From NCBI GenBank assembly GCA_900073065.1, contig FJOG01000013.1:1139130-1203129 (forward strand): a stretch of 64,000 bases of DNA. Direction: 5' to 3'. The notes beneath the pieces are model-generated. The model did not search any database. It was not told where the DNA came from and worked only from the letters and a program-made list of their open reading frames with translations. The position numbers and the translations under genes are program-made. Origin of the DNA: Phialocephala subalpina (Eukaryota > Ascomycota > Leotiomycetes > Helotiales > Mollisiaceae). Positions 24,313 through 36,300 of this stretch are shown here, in pieces. The number at the start of each line of letters is the position of its first letter. Within the stretch, counting starts at the first letter, position 1.

Positions 24313-26382
24313 ATGCCTTTCCGACGGCATCAACATTCAGAATGCACTTCTGCAGGCAGAGTCACCGCCCACCTGCTGCTATCGTTCCTTGCCTTATCAA
24401 CACCCGCTGTTGCCTCCGATGCGGCACGTCAACAAGCAGTTCTACCAATAGTAGCTCCGTTTCTGCCAACACCACAAGTCCCAAACACTCGGAATAACGA
24501 GCATGTATTCGTGAGTATCTTGCTCCTCAACGAAGGGATGTTCCTCTGACTAAGTGTTTAGACTCTACGACATGTGTTCCACCATGGCGACCTCAACCGC
24601 CCCGCCAAACATTTGAGACTCGATGTACCGAAGGATGTACCTGCTGTGTGGATGGAACAAGATGATGCCCACTTAGAGAAAGTTGAAACGCCTCTCATTG
24701 CTCGAGGGAGCTCTATGAACATACATCGATTAAAGGACAGGCGGCCGTCTGTGGTGGATCCAAGAGTGGCTGCAGCACGATCGTACTCCGATGTATGGCA
24801 ATCATCAGGAGATGACTGGACACTGGACGATATCAGCGGACCAGACATTACGGATGTTGGCACGGTTTTGACCTTTGCTCACATGGCGGCGAATGCGTAT
24901 GTGGAAACGCCAGACACTGGAGACTGGACGGATCCCGAAGGAGGATTCAACAGAACCGATGATAATGGGTTTGGTTGGGAGAGCGATGGATTACGAGGGT
25001 ACCTTTATGCCGACGAAACCAACTCGACCATCGTCATAGGAGTGAAAGGTACTTCTCTGGCTATTTGGGATGGTGACGGAACGACCACGAATGACAAGGA
25101 GAACGACAACCTTTTCTTTAGCTGCTGTTGCGGTCAACAAGGCAGCACATTTTACCGTCAAGTCTGTGACTGTGCTACGGGCACATATACCTGCAACTTG
25201 ACGTGCCTCAGGAAGAGCTTGACAAAGGAGAATCGGTACTACACCGCAGCTCGGTACCTTTACCAGAATGTCACAGCCATGTATCCCGAATCTCAGGTTT
25301 GGCTGACGGGACATTCACTGGGAGGCGCGGTCAGTGCTCTGATTGGGCTGACCTATGGAGTTCCTGTAGTCACGTTTCAGGCCGTGCCAGATGCTCTACC
25401 AGCAAACAGACTCGGCCTTCCTGTTCCTCCAGGCATAGATCCCGATAGACCAGGCCAGCGAGAGTATACCGGCGGATTTCATTTCGGGCAGAATGCTGAT
25501 CCTATTTACATGGGAACGTGCAACGGAGCAACTGCCACTTGCTCATACGCAGGTTATGCGTTAGAGAGCGCTTGCCATTCAGGAAGGGAGTGCGTTTATG
25601 ATGTTGTCAATGCCAACGGCACGAGAGTGTCTATCATCACCCATAAGATTCTCTGGGTTATTGAGAACGTCATCAAGAAGTGGACGGTTGCTCCGGCCTG
25701 CAAGTTTACACCAGAATGCTATGACTGTCCGCTCTGGAAAGAGGTTACTGGCAATAGTAGCAGCACTGCGACAACGCCTATATCAACCTCATCGAAGACA
25801 AAGACGAGAACTCGAACTGAGACTTGTCAAACTCCTGGCTGGTGGGGATGCCTGGATGAGACCACAACAACTGGTGCAACTACTACTCGCCCTGTTACAA
25901 CCACTTCGACGTCGACGTGCAAGACTCCTGGATGGTTTGGATGCAATGACGAGAAGACGACTACGAGCAGGAAATCCAGCTCAAGCTTGCCTACAGCGAC
26001 GAAGACTTCCACCACTCCCACTTCAACATTGACTTGTAAAACTCCAGGCTGGTTTGGGTGCAACGATCCAACAACCTCAACATTATCAAGCGCTTCACCG
26101 ACTGCGACATGCGAGACGCCCGGACGAGTTTATGGATGCTATGATCAGACAACATCGTCGTCCTCGAGTTCTACCAGCTGCTTGACTCCTGGGTATATTT
26201 GGGGCTGCAAGGACGAAACGACCACAGCGACCAAGTCACATGCTATCACATCACCACCGGCTTTTCCTACTCCCACCTCAAGTCCACCAGGCGATGTTGA
26301 CGGATCTCATTGTGTCAAGAGAAGCTGGTTTGGATGGTGCAAGGAGTGGTCTCTGGGTTACGAATTGAAACAGGAAATCTAG
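24313..26382 (+). CDS. ATG15: Atg15-type autophagic lipase with repeat tail
   Basis: Exons 24313-24510 and 24562-26382 (51-nt intron, donor GTGAGT) give 672 residues. A hydrophobic segment (residues about 19-34, AHLLLSFLALSTPAVA) acts as signal anchor; ATG 24313 is the only start placing it near the N-terminus. The alpha/beta-hydrolase core carries the nucleophile elbow TGHSLGGA (Ser near 330), then ADPIYMG and ITHKILW, which supply candidate Asp and His of the triad, and the Cys-rich stretch CCCGQQGSTFYRQVCDC typical of Atg15. Atg15 is delivered through the ER and multivesicular bodies to the vacuole, where it degrades the membrane of autophagic bodies; N-glycosylation sites (NVT, NST) fit a lumenal enzyme. 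The last 180 residues form a Thr/Ser-rich tail with repeated Cys modules. Fungal Atg15 proteins vary in this tail. Confidence 0.93.
25824..26220 (+). repeat. Cys-x-Thr-Pro-Gly tandem modules in the Atg15 tail
   Basis: Five modules start at 25824, 25918, 26034, 26110 and 26179. Their consensus is CxTPG(W/Y)(F/W)GCxD, and they are separated by Thr/Ser linkers of varying length. The fourth (CETPGRVYGCYD) and fifth (CLTPGYIWGCKD) are diverged, and a degenerate sixth (CVKRSWFGWCKEW) ends the protein. The DNA spacing is irregular, so the repeats are conserved at the protein level. Confidence 0.85.
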
Positions 26383-26523
26383 AATGTACATTGATTTAGA
26401 AAGGTACGGGCATTGGGAGTGGATTCGGCGTTTGGATATTGTCCCAGGACACAACGGACTTAGGTAGCACAGGCGCATACTAGCATAGCATTGAATGAAT
26501 TCTGATACTATCTTATTACTTAT

Positions 26524-27449
26524 TTACTTATTCGTCCATTCTGGCTTCTTCTTCTCAGCAAACGCTTTCATCCCAACCTTCTGATCCTCACTTCCAAACA
26601 AGCTATGGAAAACTCTCCTCTCATACTCCACGCCATCTCTAACACCCAAGTCTTGACTCTTATTCACAACCTCCTTCGCCGCCATAACAGCTACCTTACT
26701 ATACCCCGCAATCGTCTCCGCCGTCTTCAAACTCCCCTCAATCAACTCCTCCCAACTTCCAAACGTCCTAGCCGCAACCCCCCACTCCCCCGCCTCCTTC
26801 CCCGTAAAATTCTTCCCCGTCAAAATAAGTTCCATCGCCCTACTCTTCCCAATCGCCTTCGTCAACCTCTGGCTTCCTCCAGCTCCAGGTATAGTCCCTA
26901 GTTTAATCTCTGGCTGTCCGAAATTCGCTCCTTCGGTACAATATAATATATCGCACATTAATGCTAGTTCGCAACCGCCGCCGAGGGCGTGGCCGGAGAC
27001 GGCGGCGATGATGGGTTTTTTGATGGTGGTGAGGAGGGACCAGGATTCTATGAATGAGGTGGTGTAGGCTTCGCTGAAAGTTAGGGTCGACATTTCTTTT
27101 ATGTCGGCGCCGGCGGCGAAGGCTTTCGCGGATCCGGTTAGGAGGATGGTGGAGATTTGGGGGGAGGAGTCGAAAGCGAGGAGGGCGTGGTTTAGCTCTG
27201 TTATGAGGGGGGTGGAGATGGCGTTAAGGGCTTTGGGGCGGTTGAGTGTTACTGAGAGTTGTTAGATGATGTTTGATGAGAAGTAGGGGAGGATTGTGAT
27301 TTACTTTGCCCAACACCTGGTCGTGGTTCTGTTGTTTCAATGAATTCGTAGGACTTTACTGGCCATGCGGAGTAGCTGCGAGCTATGGCGGGGAGAGCAG
27401 AAGCTCTGAACTGAGAGGCAATTGGCCTCAGACTTCTAAGTGAAAGCAT
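26524..27449 (-). CDS. mitochondrial enoyl-CoA hydratase (crotonase)
   Basis: Exons 27449-27305 and 27251-26524 (53-nt intron, donor GTAAAT) give 290 residues, the usual length of ECHS1-type short-chain enoyl-CoA hydratases. The first 27 residues (MLSLRSLRPIASQFR...) are rich in Arg/Ser without acids, a clear mitochondrial presequence. ITLNRPKALNAIS opens the crotonase fold. The oxyanion-hole segment AFAAGADIKEM is present, and both catalytic glutamates are conserved in GGGCELALMCD and FGQPEIKLGTIPGAGGSQRL. The enzyme hydrates trans-2-enoyl-CoA in mitochondrial fatty-acid and branched-chain amino-acid breakdown. It lies head to head with RER1, with 435 bp between starts. The coding sequence is C/T-rich on the plus strand, so the opposite strand shows spurious open frames. 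Confidence 0.93.
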
Positions 27450-27884
27450 CTTTGCAAAGCTGTCGTCGAGTCAAACCTCGAGAGAAAAAAGATGAATACT
27501 TGTTCCTGACTCGATTGTAAACAAAAAGAAGATTCAAGACCAGCTTGAGTCGATGATCAGCAAGTTCCATCATCCCACCAGCTGTTATTCACAAACACCC
27601 GATAAGCCGAGCTACCCCTGGCGCCAAGCTCCGATTCAAAATAGCTTTGCACGTGATAATGCTAATGCCACTACGGAGGAAAGTCGGGCCGTTCTTGCCT
27701 TCTGCAGCTTCGAAATTACGACGCGAACAGGTGTCGATTCAACAGAATCTAGAATTACGAGTCCTTTCCTGAAAGTTTGCGCCACGACAACAAACATCCG
27801 CCAACACCATTTCACATCTCTCCGGATCTGGCATTGAAGGCTGGAATAAAGATTGACGAAAGATAGGAGAATTGGACATCAGAG

Positions 27885-28678
27885 ATGGATTCTATCGAGC
27901 CTGAACAAACCCCTTTCGCAGCCGTGTCTGCGCATACCTCGAGGCTGTCAAGAGTGAGTCCTTCAGCGACATTAATTGTCGGGGGATTCTACGACATTTG
28001 GAGATGGACAATGACTGATCAGATTGGGAAATAGCAATACCAAGCATGGCTAGACAAATCGACGCCTTATGTACCATATAGATGGTTGGGGACTGTTGGC
28101 CTGTTGATGATTTTCTTCACAAGAATATTCGTCGCGCAAGGATGGTACATCGGTAGGCACCTCCTCGTTCTCTCCTATCACATATATTCTAATTCAGCAT
28201 CGCAGTGGCCTACTCCCTCGGAATCTACCTCCTAAACCTCTTCCTCGCGTTCCTCCAGCCCAAATTCGACCCTTCGAACGAGGCTATAGATAATGACATG
28301 GAGGATGGTTCCGCGGGCGGTCTTCCCACAAAGCAGGATGAGGAGTTCAGACCGTTCATTCGTCGTCTTCCTGAGTTCAAGTTTTGGTATTCGGCTACGA
28401 GGGCGATTACTATCGGATTCGTCTGCACTTGGTTTTCGATTTTCGATGTTCCGGTTTTCTGGCCTGTGTTGGTGGTTTATTGGTTGATTCTGTTTGCGCT
28501 AACGAGTATGTATACCCAATTTCTGGAGGACTGTAAAGAAGGCAGCAAGAGTGGGAACATAAATGAGCATTTTGTGCTAACAAGGCTTCCAGTGCGGAGA
28601 CAAATCCAACACATGATCAAATACCGCTACGTACCCTTTTCCTTCGGCAAAGCGAAGTACACCAAGAACAGCTCTTGA
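27885..28678 (+). CDS. RER1: Rer1 Golgi-to-ER retrieval receptor
   Basis: Exons 27885-27953, 28035-28152, 28206-28505 and 28593-28678 (introns 81, 53 and 87 nt) give 190 residues, matching the Rer1 family. Signature pieces include [20 protein letters not shown] at the start of TM1, then [22 protein letters not shown], the acidic segment, [15 protein letters not shown] and the C-terminal [22 protein letters not shown]. The four membrane segments are readable. Rer1 sorts ER membrane proteins that leak to the cis-Golgi back into COPI vesicles. All four exons end on consistent phases, so the model is firm. It shares a short divergent promoter with the enoyl-CoA hydratase gene. Confidence 0.95.
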
Positions 28679-30967
28679 TCGAGTTTCGGATTGGCCGTCG
28701 AGGACGGGAAATGGCTAGAAAGAGCATGTGCGATGTATCGATTATGATGGCAAGCTAGAACATCAATTGTACAAAAAGTATTGTTGCAAGGAGAGAAATG
28801 CATGATGAGAGCGAGACTTAAGCCCTTTAATGGATGATTCTTTGGAGCTATAACCTAGGGTTTTACGGGCATACATGGTTGGCTGGCGGCTGGCTGGGCG
28901 GGCTAGATGCTTGCCTGAGATAGATGGAATATGAATGATCACCAGCAAGTATTGAGCATTCTTTGGGGAAGTTTCGATGTGCGCTTTGAGATTTGACATG
29001 CAGTTTTGTGCTGGCTTTGGTTTTGAATCCGAGTAGTTCTCGACCACTAATTTTGATGCATCAACTTGCTAAAACTTGATTTTGATATTCTGCCTGACTC
29101 GGCTTATTCAGCAAGCTTCAGAGAGACTAACTTCAACGTGCAAAGAGAGCCTGGTCGCTTTGGAGCTCTTCAAGCTGATTTTAACGCTCAAGTTGATTAT
29201 TGTTGAAAGCCTTTCAATCCAGCTCTTGGCTCTGATATTATTGCTTACAGTAGACTACAAGACCACGAAATTTGGATTGTTCGCCGAACTCTGTACCAGT
29301 GCCTACATTACTCTTGTATGAAAGCTTTTGGCGGAGCTGCTGCAAGATGGTTGTGATCATAAGCTGGAGCAAGCAGAGGCAGAGAGATATTCCGGGCAAG
29401 TGCAAGCCTATACCGCCTCCGTCCATCTGTCTTTGAAAGCTAGCAATAAGTGTAGGACATATTTGAAGTGCCTTTTGCTCTGTTCTGGAAGATGGGGATA
29501 TGGCTATGCTGTATCACTTTTCTGTTAAGGTTTAAGTACACATACGACAAGGGATGACGGCTATTCCACTCTGAATTACCTAAGTAATTGTGTTTGGCGT
29601 TCTTTGATATCATGATCACAAGGTAAAAGAGCATATGGGTAGACGACAACGATGTTGGGGTATTGGCATGTGTTCAAACGTTTCCCTCACAAACCTTCCT
29701 TCTCTTAAGGCCCTTCCAAAGAGTATCTGGGTCTTGGCGGACTCGTCTTTGCATTAGCGCGTGGCTATTCTGAGGTGTCTTTCCGCACCGAACACAGAAT
29801 AGCTATGGGTGCACTGTTTCACTGATCAGCTACCGTAGCGTGGAGGCCAAAACAGGGGTTTGTCAGGCACGGGTTTGAAAACATGGACCATTGGGCAGAT
29901 TGGAAATTGGATACATTGAATGTCCAATTGGTAGAGGATGATTGGACGATTAATCTAAGGCTCAAACTGACAAACCTTCCAATGAATCATCGTATCTTTC
30001 TGAAACTCAGAGCAGACGTCCCAGCACGAGTAACGCCAGCCTCAACAAGCGGTCGTTCCCTATCATCCATATTCTGGTATCTCAGGTGGTAAGTTGATAT
30101 GTTTCCAGTCCCCATCTCTTCCGTTTGCCAAATGCTGGCTAACATCTTTGAATCCGGTCTTCTTTCTGTAATGTACCGAAGTAATCCCGCCAACCGATGC
30201 GCCCCTTTTCATCACCGACGTCCTGCGAGAACTGAAAGTATCAAAGAGGAGAAGACAAGAAGCTGTAAAAGCTATATGTTCTTTCTTATCTAGGCTTATT
30301 CCCTGGTCTCACTGGTAACCATAGGCATCGAACTCTAACACCAACATTTTGCGAGGTCTCATAGCAGCTTTCATGACTATTGAAACATCACTTCTCAAGT
30401 TCATCTTCTGCTGAAGCCCACAGACAAGATCTAGTGGCGCGTTACTAAAATGGAATGGTGTTAATGCATATATTGGGCTGCTATGAATGTACCTGGGCTT
30501 GGGAGTCGGATTGTTTGCCGTGGCCGAATTCCCTAATAATGGTTTCGGTTCTCACTGTTTCGCCAAACGGGAGAGCAATGAATTCTTGATATAAGTTCGA
30601 AGTCTACACACACGTCGGTCGCACTTGTAAGCCGCACTTTCTAAATTGGACGAGATAAGACGTGAGAAATTCGTGGTTTAGCGTGTCGTGGGGTCGTCGT
30701 TGCCTGCTCCTTCCTTCCCTGGATTGCTCTGCCAAACAACCGCAGACTTTGCACATCAACACGTTACCACAAGCATACTTTGCCTTGGAATACATAGCTG
30801 TTCGGAGTACTCTTACACATTACTCACACTGTCCCTCGATATCAGGGACATTGGAAGGACGCCTCCTACCGATTCGACATTCGAGAGCTCACTTCATCGA
30901 CACATCCCTCCATTCATCGCCTCAAGATCGCAAACGAATTGTCCCTCAACCTTGGGGCATCGCGATT
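28679..30967. other. 2.3-kb stretch without a recognised gene
   Basis: The stretch should contain the RER1 3' UTR and, at the right, the promoter of the SRA-like gene. Open frames are below 100 codons and show no family resemblance. A frame continuous with the next gene extends upstream to 30662, but its sequence does not look coding. Confidence 0.4.
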
Positions 30968-33118
30968 ATGAGTTATAATTCTTTGAAAGGGCGCTTCAAG
31001 GATATGTTCCTGGACGGCAGCGAGGCCAATCGCCTTGACCCCGAGCCATTCCCTGCCTTCGACCCAACCTACACTGGAACATCTCGCAAACCCTCGCCAG
31101 AAAGAGACACGACAAGTATCAATGCCCTTACCGAATCATTTCCTGAATTCGACTCGGCTGGCACCGACGCCTCTCGTACGCCTTCACCAGAAAGAAACAT
31201 GACAAATGCCAATCCGCTCGCCGAACCCTTCCCTGAATTCGATCCAACCTACACTGGCCACTCTCGAACACCCTCGCCGGAGAGAGACATGACCGAGCAG
31301 TTCGAAATCGAGACGGGTCTACGATTTGAGAAACACGACAACTTCCAACACAATAACTTCCAAGTCGACAGCAGCGCTGTCTTACCGCCTGATGATGCCA
31401 GCGGCAGTCCTCTCCTCCAAAAGATATCTTCTACGACCAGTCTCTTTTCGGGAGACTCTAGCGTACCAATCTACACCCCGGACAGCGAGAATGCGCCATC
31501 TTCGAGCCTCCCTGTGCCATTATACCCAATTGTTGATGGAGGAAGTGATAGTTCCAAGGCACTTGCTAGTCCTCTATCGACCGCATTTGGTAAGTCAAAG
31601 CCCTACCGAATTTGGGACATTATCTGACCTCAAAATCCAGCTTTACTGGCAACCGCCACTGCCTCGCCAGCAGATGCCACCACCAGATCTGTCTCTGTTG
31701 CAGAGTCAACTGAGTCTCAAACCACATACTATCTTGTGGATGATGCTTGGGACAATCTCAAGCTCCGTGGCTTGACCGATATCATTCGAGAATGCATAGA
31801 GGTCAGTACTCTGCCATCAATTCGCAGAATTGCTCAAATTCAATGTACTCAAACTTGTGGGACTTTATAAATGCTGATACTCAGCAGCAACGCAAGCCTA
31901 TTCCGCCCGAGAGAGCTACCGAGATTTCGGTCGTATTCATGACTATCATTCAGGACGTCTACCCCATGACGATATACGACGCTTACGATTCTCATATGGA
32001 CAAGCTTCTGAATGCCATGATCGCCAACGCCGATTCATTCGATGACCCATACTCGCTTCTGGATAAAGCCCGGCGGTTGAAACCCATCTGGCAGAGGATG
32101 TTTGTGGAAAAGTGGGCTCATATCGACTCAATGAGGATGAAGGATATGCTAGGAGGCACTGTCAAAGACCTGACGGACGAGGAAGATTCAAAGAAAGTAA
32201 TCGGGGAGGAGCAACGCGGCGGAATGCTCAGGGGAATGAGTATGAGCGTGAACAAGGCGGGTACTGGTCCCGTTTTCTCCGCTCCTATCACGACCTGGGC
32301 GGCGGCAAGAGCTCGGAGTGAGGGGGGTGCGGGCTTTTCACTTGGAGAGTGAGTGTCCCCATATGTAAGGTAATGAAATCCAACTAATGTTAATAGATGG
32401 TGGCCCAACAAAGCCGCTGCAGCTCGGGACGGAATTATTACCGCCCGGGAGACAATCGTAACGATGAACCCGAACTACGGCCCGACGGCGTTGGCGATGG
32501 TAAAGGGGGAGGAGGTGGAAGGACCGGAGTTGAACATGACCCAATACAGCGTAACAAGCAATGTCGGAACCAAGGAAACTAAAGAGTTGCTACACTTTCT
32601 AGGCCGCCGCGGTCCTTTCCGAGTGCTCCGCGGAGACCGATTGAGGAGTCGATTAGCACCAAAGGCAGGGCTTCGATACGATGGCTTGTGAGTACAGATG
32701 CACCTTCGACAGTCTCAGAATGTCCCACGATCGTCGGGACATTCAAACTGGTCATTTTTTGGTCGACTAATGCCTGCCTAGATACGAACGACAGCAGTGG
32801 GGATACGTCCTCGACCCTACCGACAACACCCATCGACATACAATCATCCTGAAGCGGCTGGACAATCAGCGATCGATGTCTACAGTCCTACAAGTACCAA
32901 GACCTCACCATCTCGATGAATTCGAAGTTTACAAGCAATGGGTTGCGTCAGAGATGCTGCTGCAAGCTGGACAAGATAACTATGCGAAATGGAAGCAAAT
33001 TGAGAAGGAGCAGAACCAGGAAAGGGAGGAATGGCTGGAGAACGTACCTGCCTTAGCCACCTCTGGATTCCGTAGCTATGCAACGGTTCCTAGGAAGGCC
33101 AGTTATCGACAAGAATGA
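30968..33118 (+). CDS. divergent SRA/YDG-like domain protein
   Basis: Exons 30968-31589, 31641-31801, 31885-32348, 32397-32687 and 32782-33118 (introns 51, 83, 48, 94 and phase-matched junctions) give 624 residues. The start is ATG 30968 (MSYNSLKGRF); the frame is open further upstream. Residues about 25-110 hold three copies of a 30-residue repeat; a Ser-rich part follows. The segment QDVYPMTIYDAYDSHMDKLL begins an ordered helical region. The C-terminal third contains ARDGIITARETIVTMNPNYG, GRRGPFRVLRGDRL and APKAGLRYDGLYERQQWG, which line up with the second half of the SAD/SRA (YDG) fold that reads 5-methylcytosine in UHRF1/SUVH proteins. The first half of the classic domain (PGVEVGD...) is not visible, so DNA binding is an inference. 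A C-terminal coiled stretch (KWKQIEKEQNQEREEW) closes it. Confidence 0.7.
31043..31294 (+). repeat. exact 90-nt period repeat inside the SRA-like gene
   Basis: Copies begin at 31043, 31133 and 31223, each 30 codons apart. The shared protein pattern is E-x-FP-x-FD, a Gly/Ala-Ser-Arg step and TPSPERxM/T. The third copy is shortened. The Ser-Pro-Glu-Arg core is a possible proline-directed kinase site. Divergence between copies is moderate, so the repeat is not recent. Confidence 0.85.
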
Positions 33119-33384
33119 CTCCAAGAACGTGGGACATTTGAAATGGAATTTCGGGCGTTTATGGTTGTTGCTCTTACTGGGGCAGCATGCTAGGCGGTGT
33201 ATAGGCGAAAATGACTGTACTAGTCCGGATTGAGCGATACTGTCGTTAATGAAGACTTCACGCTCACCTTCAAACTCACAACCCGTAGACAATTGAAAGT
33301 GAATCGCATTAACGAAACTAGGGCATTGACCTTGACAATAGCAAGCAATTTCTGCTAGCGAGTCCACGCTAAGAGTTTTTTAAA

Positions 33385-36300
33385 ATGGCTACTCCTTCCA
33401 CAGAAAATGAACCTTTCCCCAAACGACAAAAAACTTCTTCATCAACCTCAATATTTCCCACAACGCTCACAACACCACAACCACCCACACAAGAGCAAGC
33501 CATAGAAGAACCCACCATGGAGTCCATTCCATGGCCCAGTCGCGACCCAAAGGTCTACATTGCTGATAGTACCACCCTTCACGAACCTCGTGAGCTCGCC
33601 GTTGGTATCGCTCAGTGCGTTGACGGCAAGACGCCTGGCTTTTCCGGCACGTTGAAGCAGAGGTATGTTCAGAAGCTTCCCTATCTCCTTCCTTGCGATT
33701 TTATCACTATGGTTTTGATCGTCTTCTATCTTCCTGCTCATTTCGCGGTTCGATTCGAGTCCCTCAGCACAAGCACCACCGACGAGCTTCAGGCTGCTGT
33801 TCTAGTTGGACCAGCTTGACCTCGCATCATCCTACCGGCACAAATCACATACACAACGGCAACTCTTGTCTACATCTCTCCCTGTATCATTACCACCGTC
33901 ATGCTGTCATCTGAGGTGCTGCGCGCATCGCTCAGCAACTTCAGCGTCATGCGCGTGGCCCTCCTTCACGACTGTGGTGGCTGCAGCTTCCCCTTCCTCT
34001 TCCCACATCACACAGCACGTATCATCATTCCCTGTGTTTCATCCATCCGCAACCTCAAAACCACCACCCTCATCAATCCCACCCTCCAGATTCGAATGGC
34101 ATCTCTGGATTCACCTTCAAACCTTCAAATGTCACTTCACGTGACTTGGCCTTGAAGATTCACCTGCGAACGTCTTTTTACGCGTCTTGCTTTCAGAATT
34201 GCAGACCTCGAGTCACAATATGAGTTATAACTGACAATCACACAGATACAACGACTTCCATGTCAACGAAATCGGTGGAGATGGACAGGTTTATCGTCTC
34301 TCTGATGATAGAGCACCAGATTGCCTCGGCGCACCCGAACGTCAAGCCATCAACACCCATATCAAGGTATGATTCTCTCTCCGTCTTTCATGCTACATCC
34401 ACTAGAGGTGTTGCTCCAATGCCGTGCTTCTCAATAGCATCTCTTGCTGACGTCTGCCAGGCCGTCGATAGAATCGATCCCGTTGCTCGTGCAGAATTAC
34501 CCGGCGAAACTACGTCCGTCGTTCCCGATGAGACAGCTGAACCACTAGCCTTCGTGCTCTCTCCCGAAGACGAGAAATTCCTGATTGAGTATTTTGGTAT
34601 CGAAGGCAAGGACAAGCTCATTGCTCTTCACGAGTCGGTCACCACCAAACCTTCCCTGAAGCGCACTGCCCACGGCTTTGTCACTTCTTTGCCCATCCAA
34701 GACAAGGCTGTCCGTGGGAATATGCATGGCCAGCTCCGACGCATCTTCAACTCCCACTTCGAATCAACTACAGATGAGAATAATGGCATTGTTGTCGGCG
34801 CTGCACCATCACCACAAAAGAATCCACGTGGTGGACGCCAACCTCAACGCCAGCAGAACACCAGCCAAATCAAGGGCAAGCTGGGCTGGGAAGAGAAGTA
34901 CGGTGGCGAGCACTTGCACATGACTATGTGTAAAGAAAATAAGGATACCATGGAAGTCATCAGCTTTATGGCTCGAGAGCTGAAGTGCAAACCCAAGGAC
35001 TTCTCTTTCGCTGGCACCAAGGACCGTCGGGCTACTACAAACCAGCGCGTGAGCGTTTACCGCCAAACTGCCGAAAGAGTGGCAAAGCTCAACGCATCTC
35101 TTCGCAACGCTGCCGTCGGTGACTTCAAGTACGAAAAGCAGAGATTGGAATTGGGCGAGCTTCTAGGAAACCTCTTCGTCGTCGTTCTTCGCGACTGCGA
35201 CTTCGGTCAAACTGCCGACATGGATGACTCGGCCATACTTGAGCTCGCAAACAAGACGCTGGACCGCAATGTTAAGAGTCTCCAAGAGAACGGTTTTATC
35301 AACTATTTCGGTCTTCAACGCTTTGGCACTCATGGCATTGGTACTGATGTTGTTGGTTTGAAGATCCTGCAAAGCGACTTCCAGGGCGCAGTTGATGCAA
35401 TTATGTCCTATGACCCGAAGATGGCGTTCTATAGTCCATCGTACTGTTACCAGAACGCAATCAACAGGGATGATGCTGCACGCGCTTCGGCCATCGACAG
35501 CTTCAGACGCTCAGGCACATCGAAGTCACTGGACACCTTGCCAAGGAAATTCTCTGCAGAGGCCGCAATCATTCGCCATCTCGGCAGTGGAAACAGGAAA
35601 ACCGACTACCTAGGTGCCCTTGGATGCATTCAGCGCAACCTGAAAACAATGTACGTTCATGCGTATCAATCATTCGTCTGGAACCACATTGCCAGTGAAC
35701 GGTGGGCTCGATATGGCTCCAAGGTTATCGAGGGCGATCTCGTGCTGGTCAACACTCAGGATGCAAAGGTTGCCCAACTTGATGATTTCGACGAAAACGG
35801 AGAGGTCGTCGTTCACCCTGGTGCTCACGACTCTGCTATCAATGCCGATGACATCTTCCAGCGAGCTCGCCCCTTGACTGCTGAAGAGGCCGAGAGTGGC
35901 CAGTACTCTATCTTCGATGTCGTCCTACCTACACCTGGCTTCGATATTGAATACCCTCTTAATGCCATCGGCGACTTCTATAAGGAGTTCATGGGTAGCA
36001 AGCAAGGCGGCGGGATCGATCCCGGCAACATGCGCCGTCCCCAGAAGGATTTCAGCTTGAGCGGATCTTATCGACCCTTCTTAGCCACCGTTATGGGTGA
36101 AATCCACTATGAAACCAGAATTTACTACGGTACAACCACTCAGCTCGTTGAGACTGACCTTGACAAGCTCAAGAAGTCGAGAAATTACACTCAACAAGAT
36201 AGCGAAAATTCTGCCCAATCTGGTGCTGCCCAAGCAGCTACTGACCGGCAAGTTGTCAAGAACGAGAATGCCAAAACACCTACCGCCTCGCCTTACAGCT

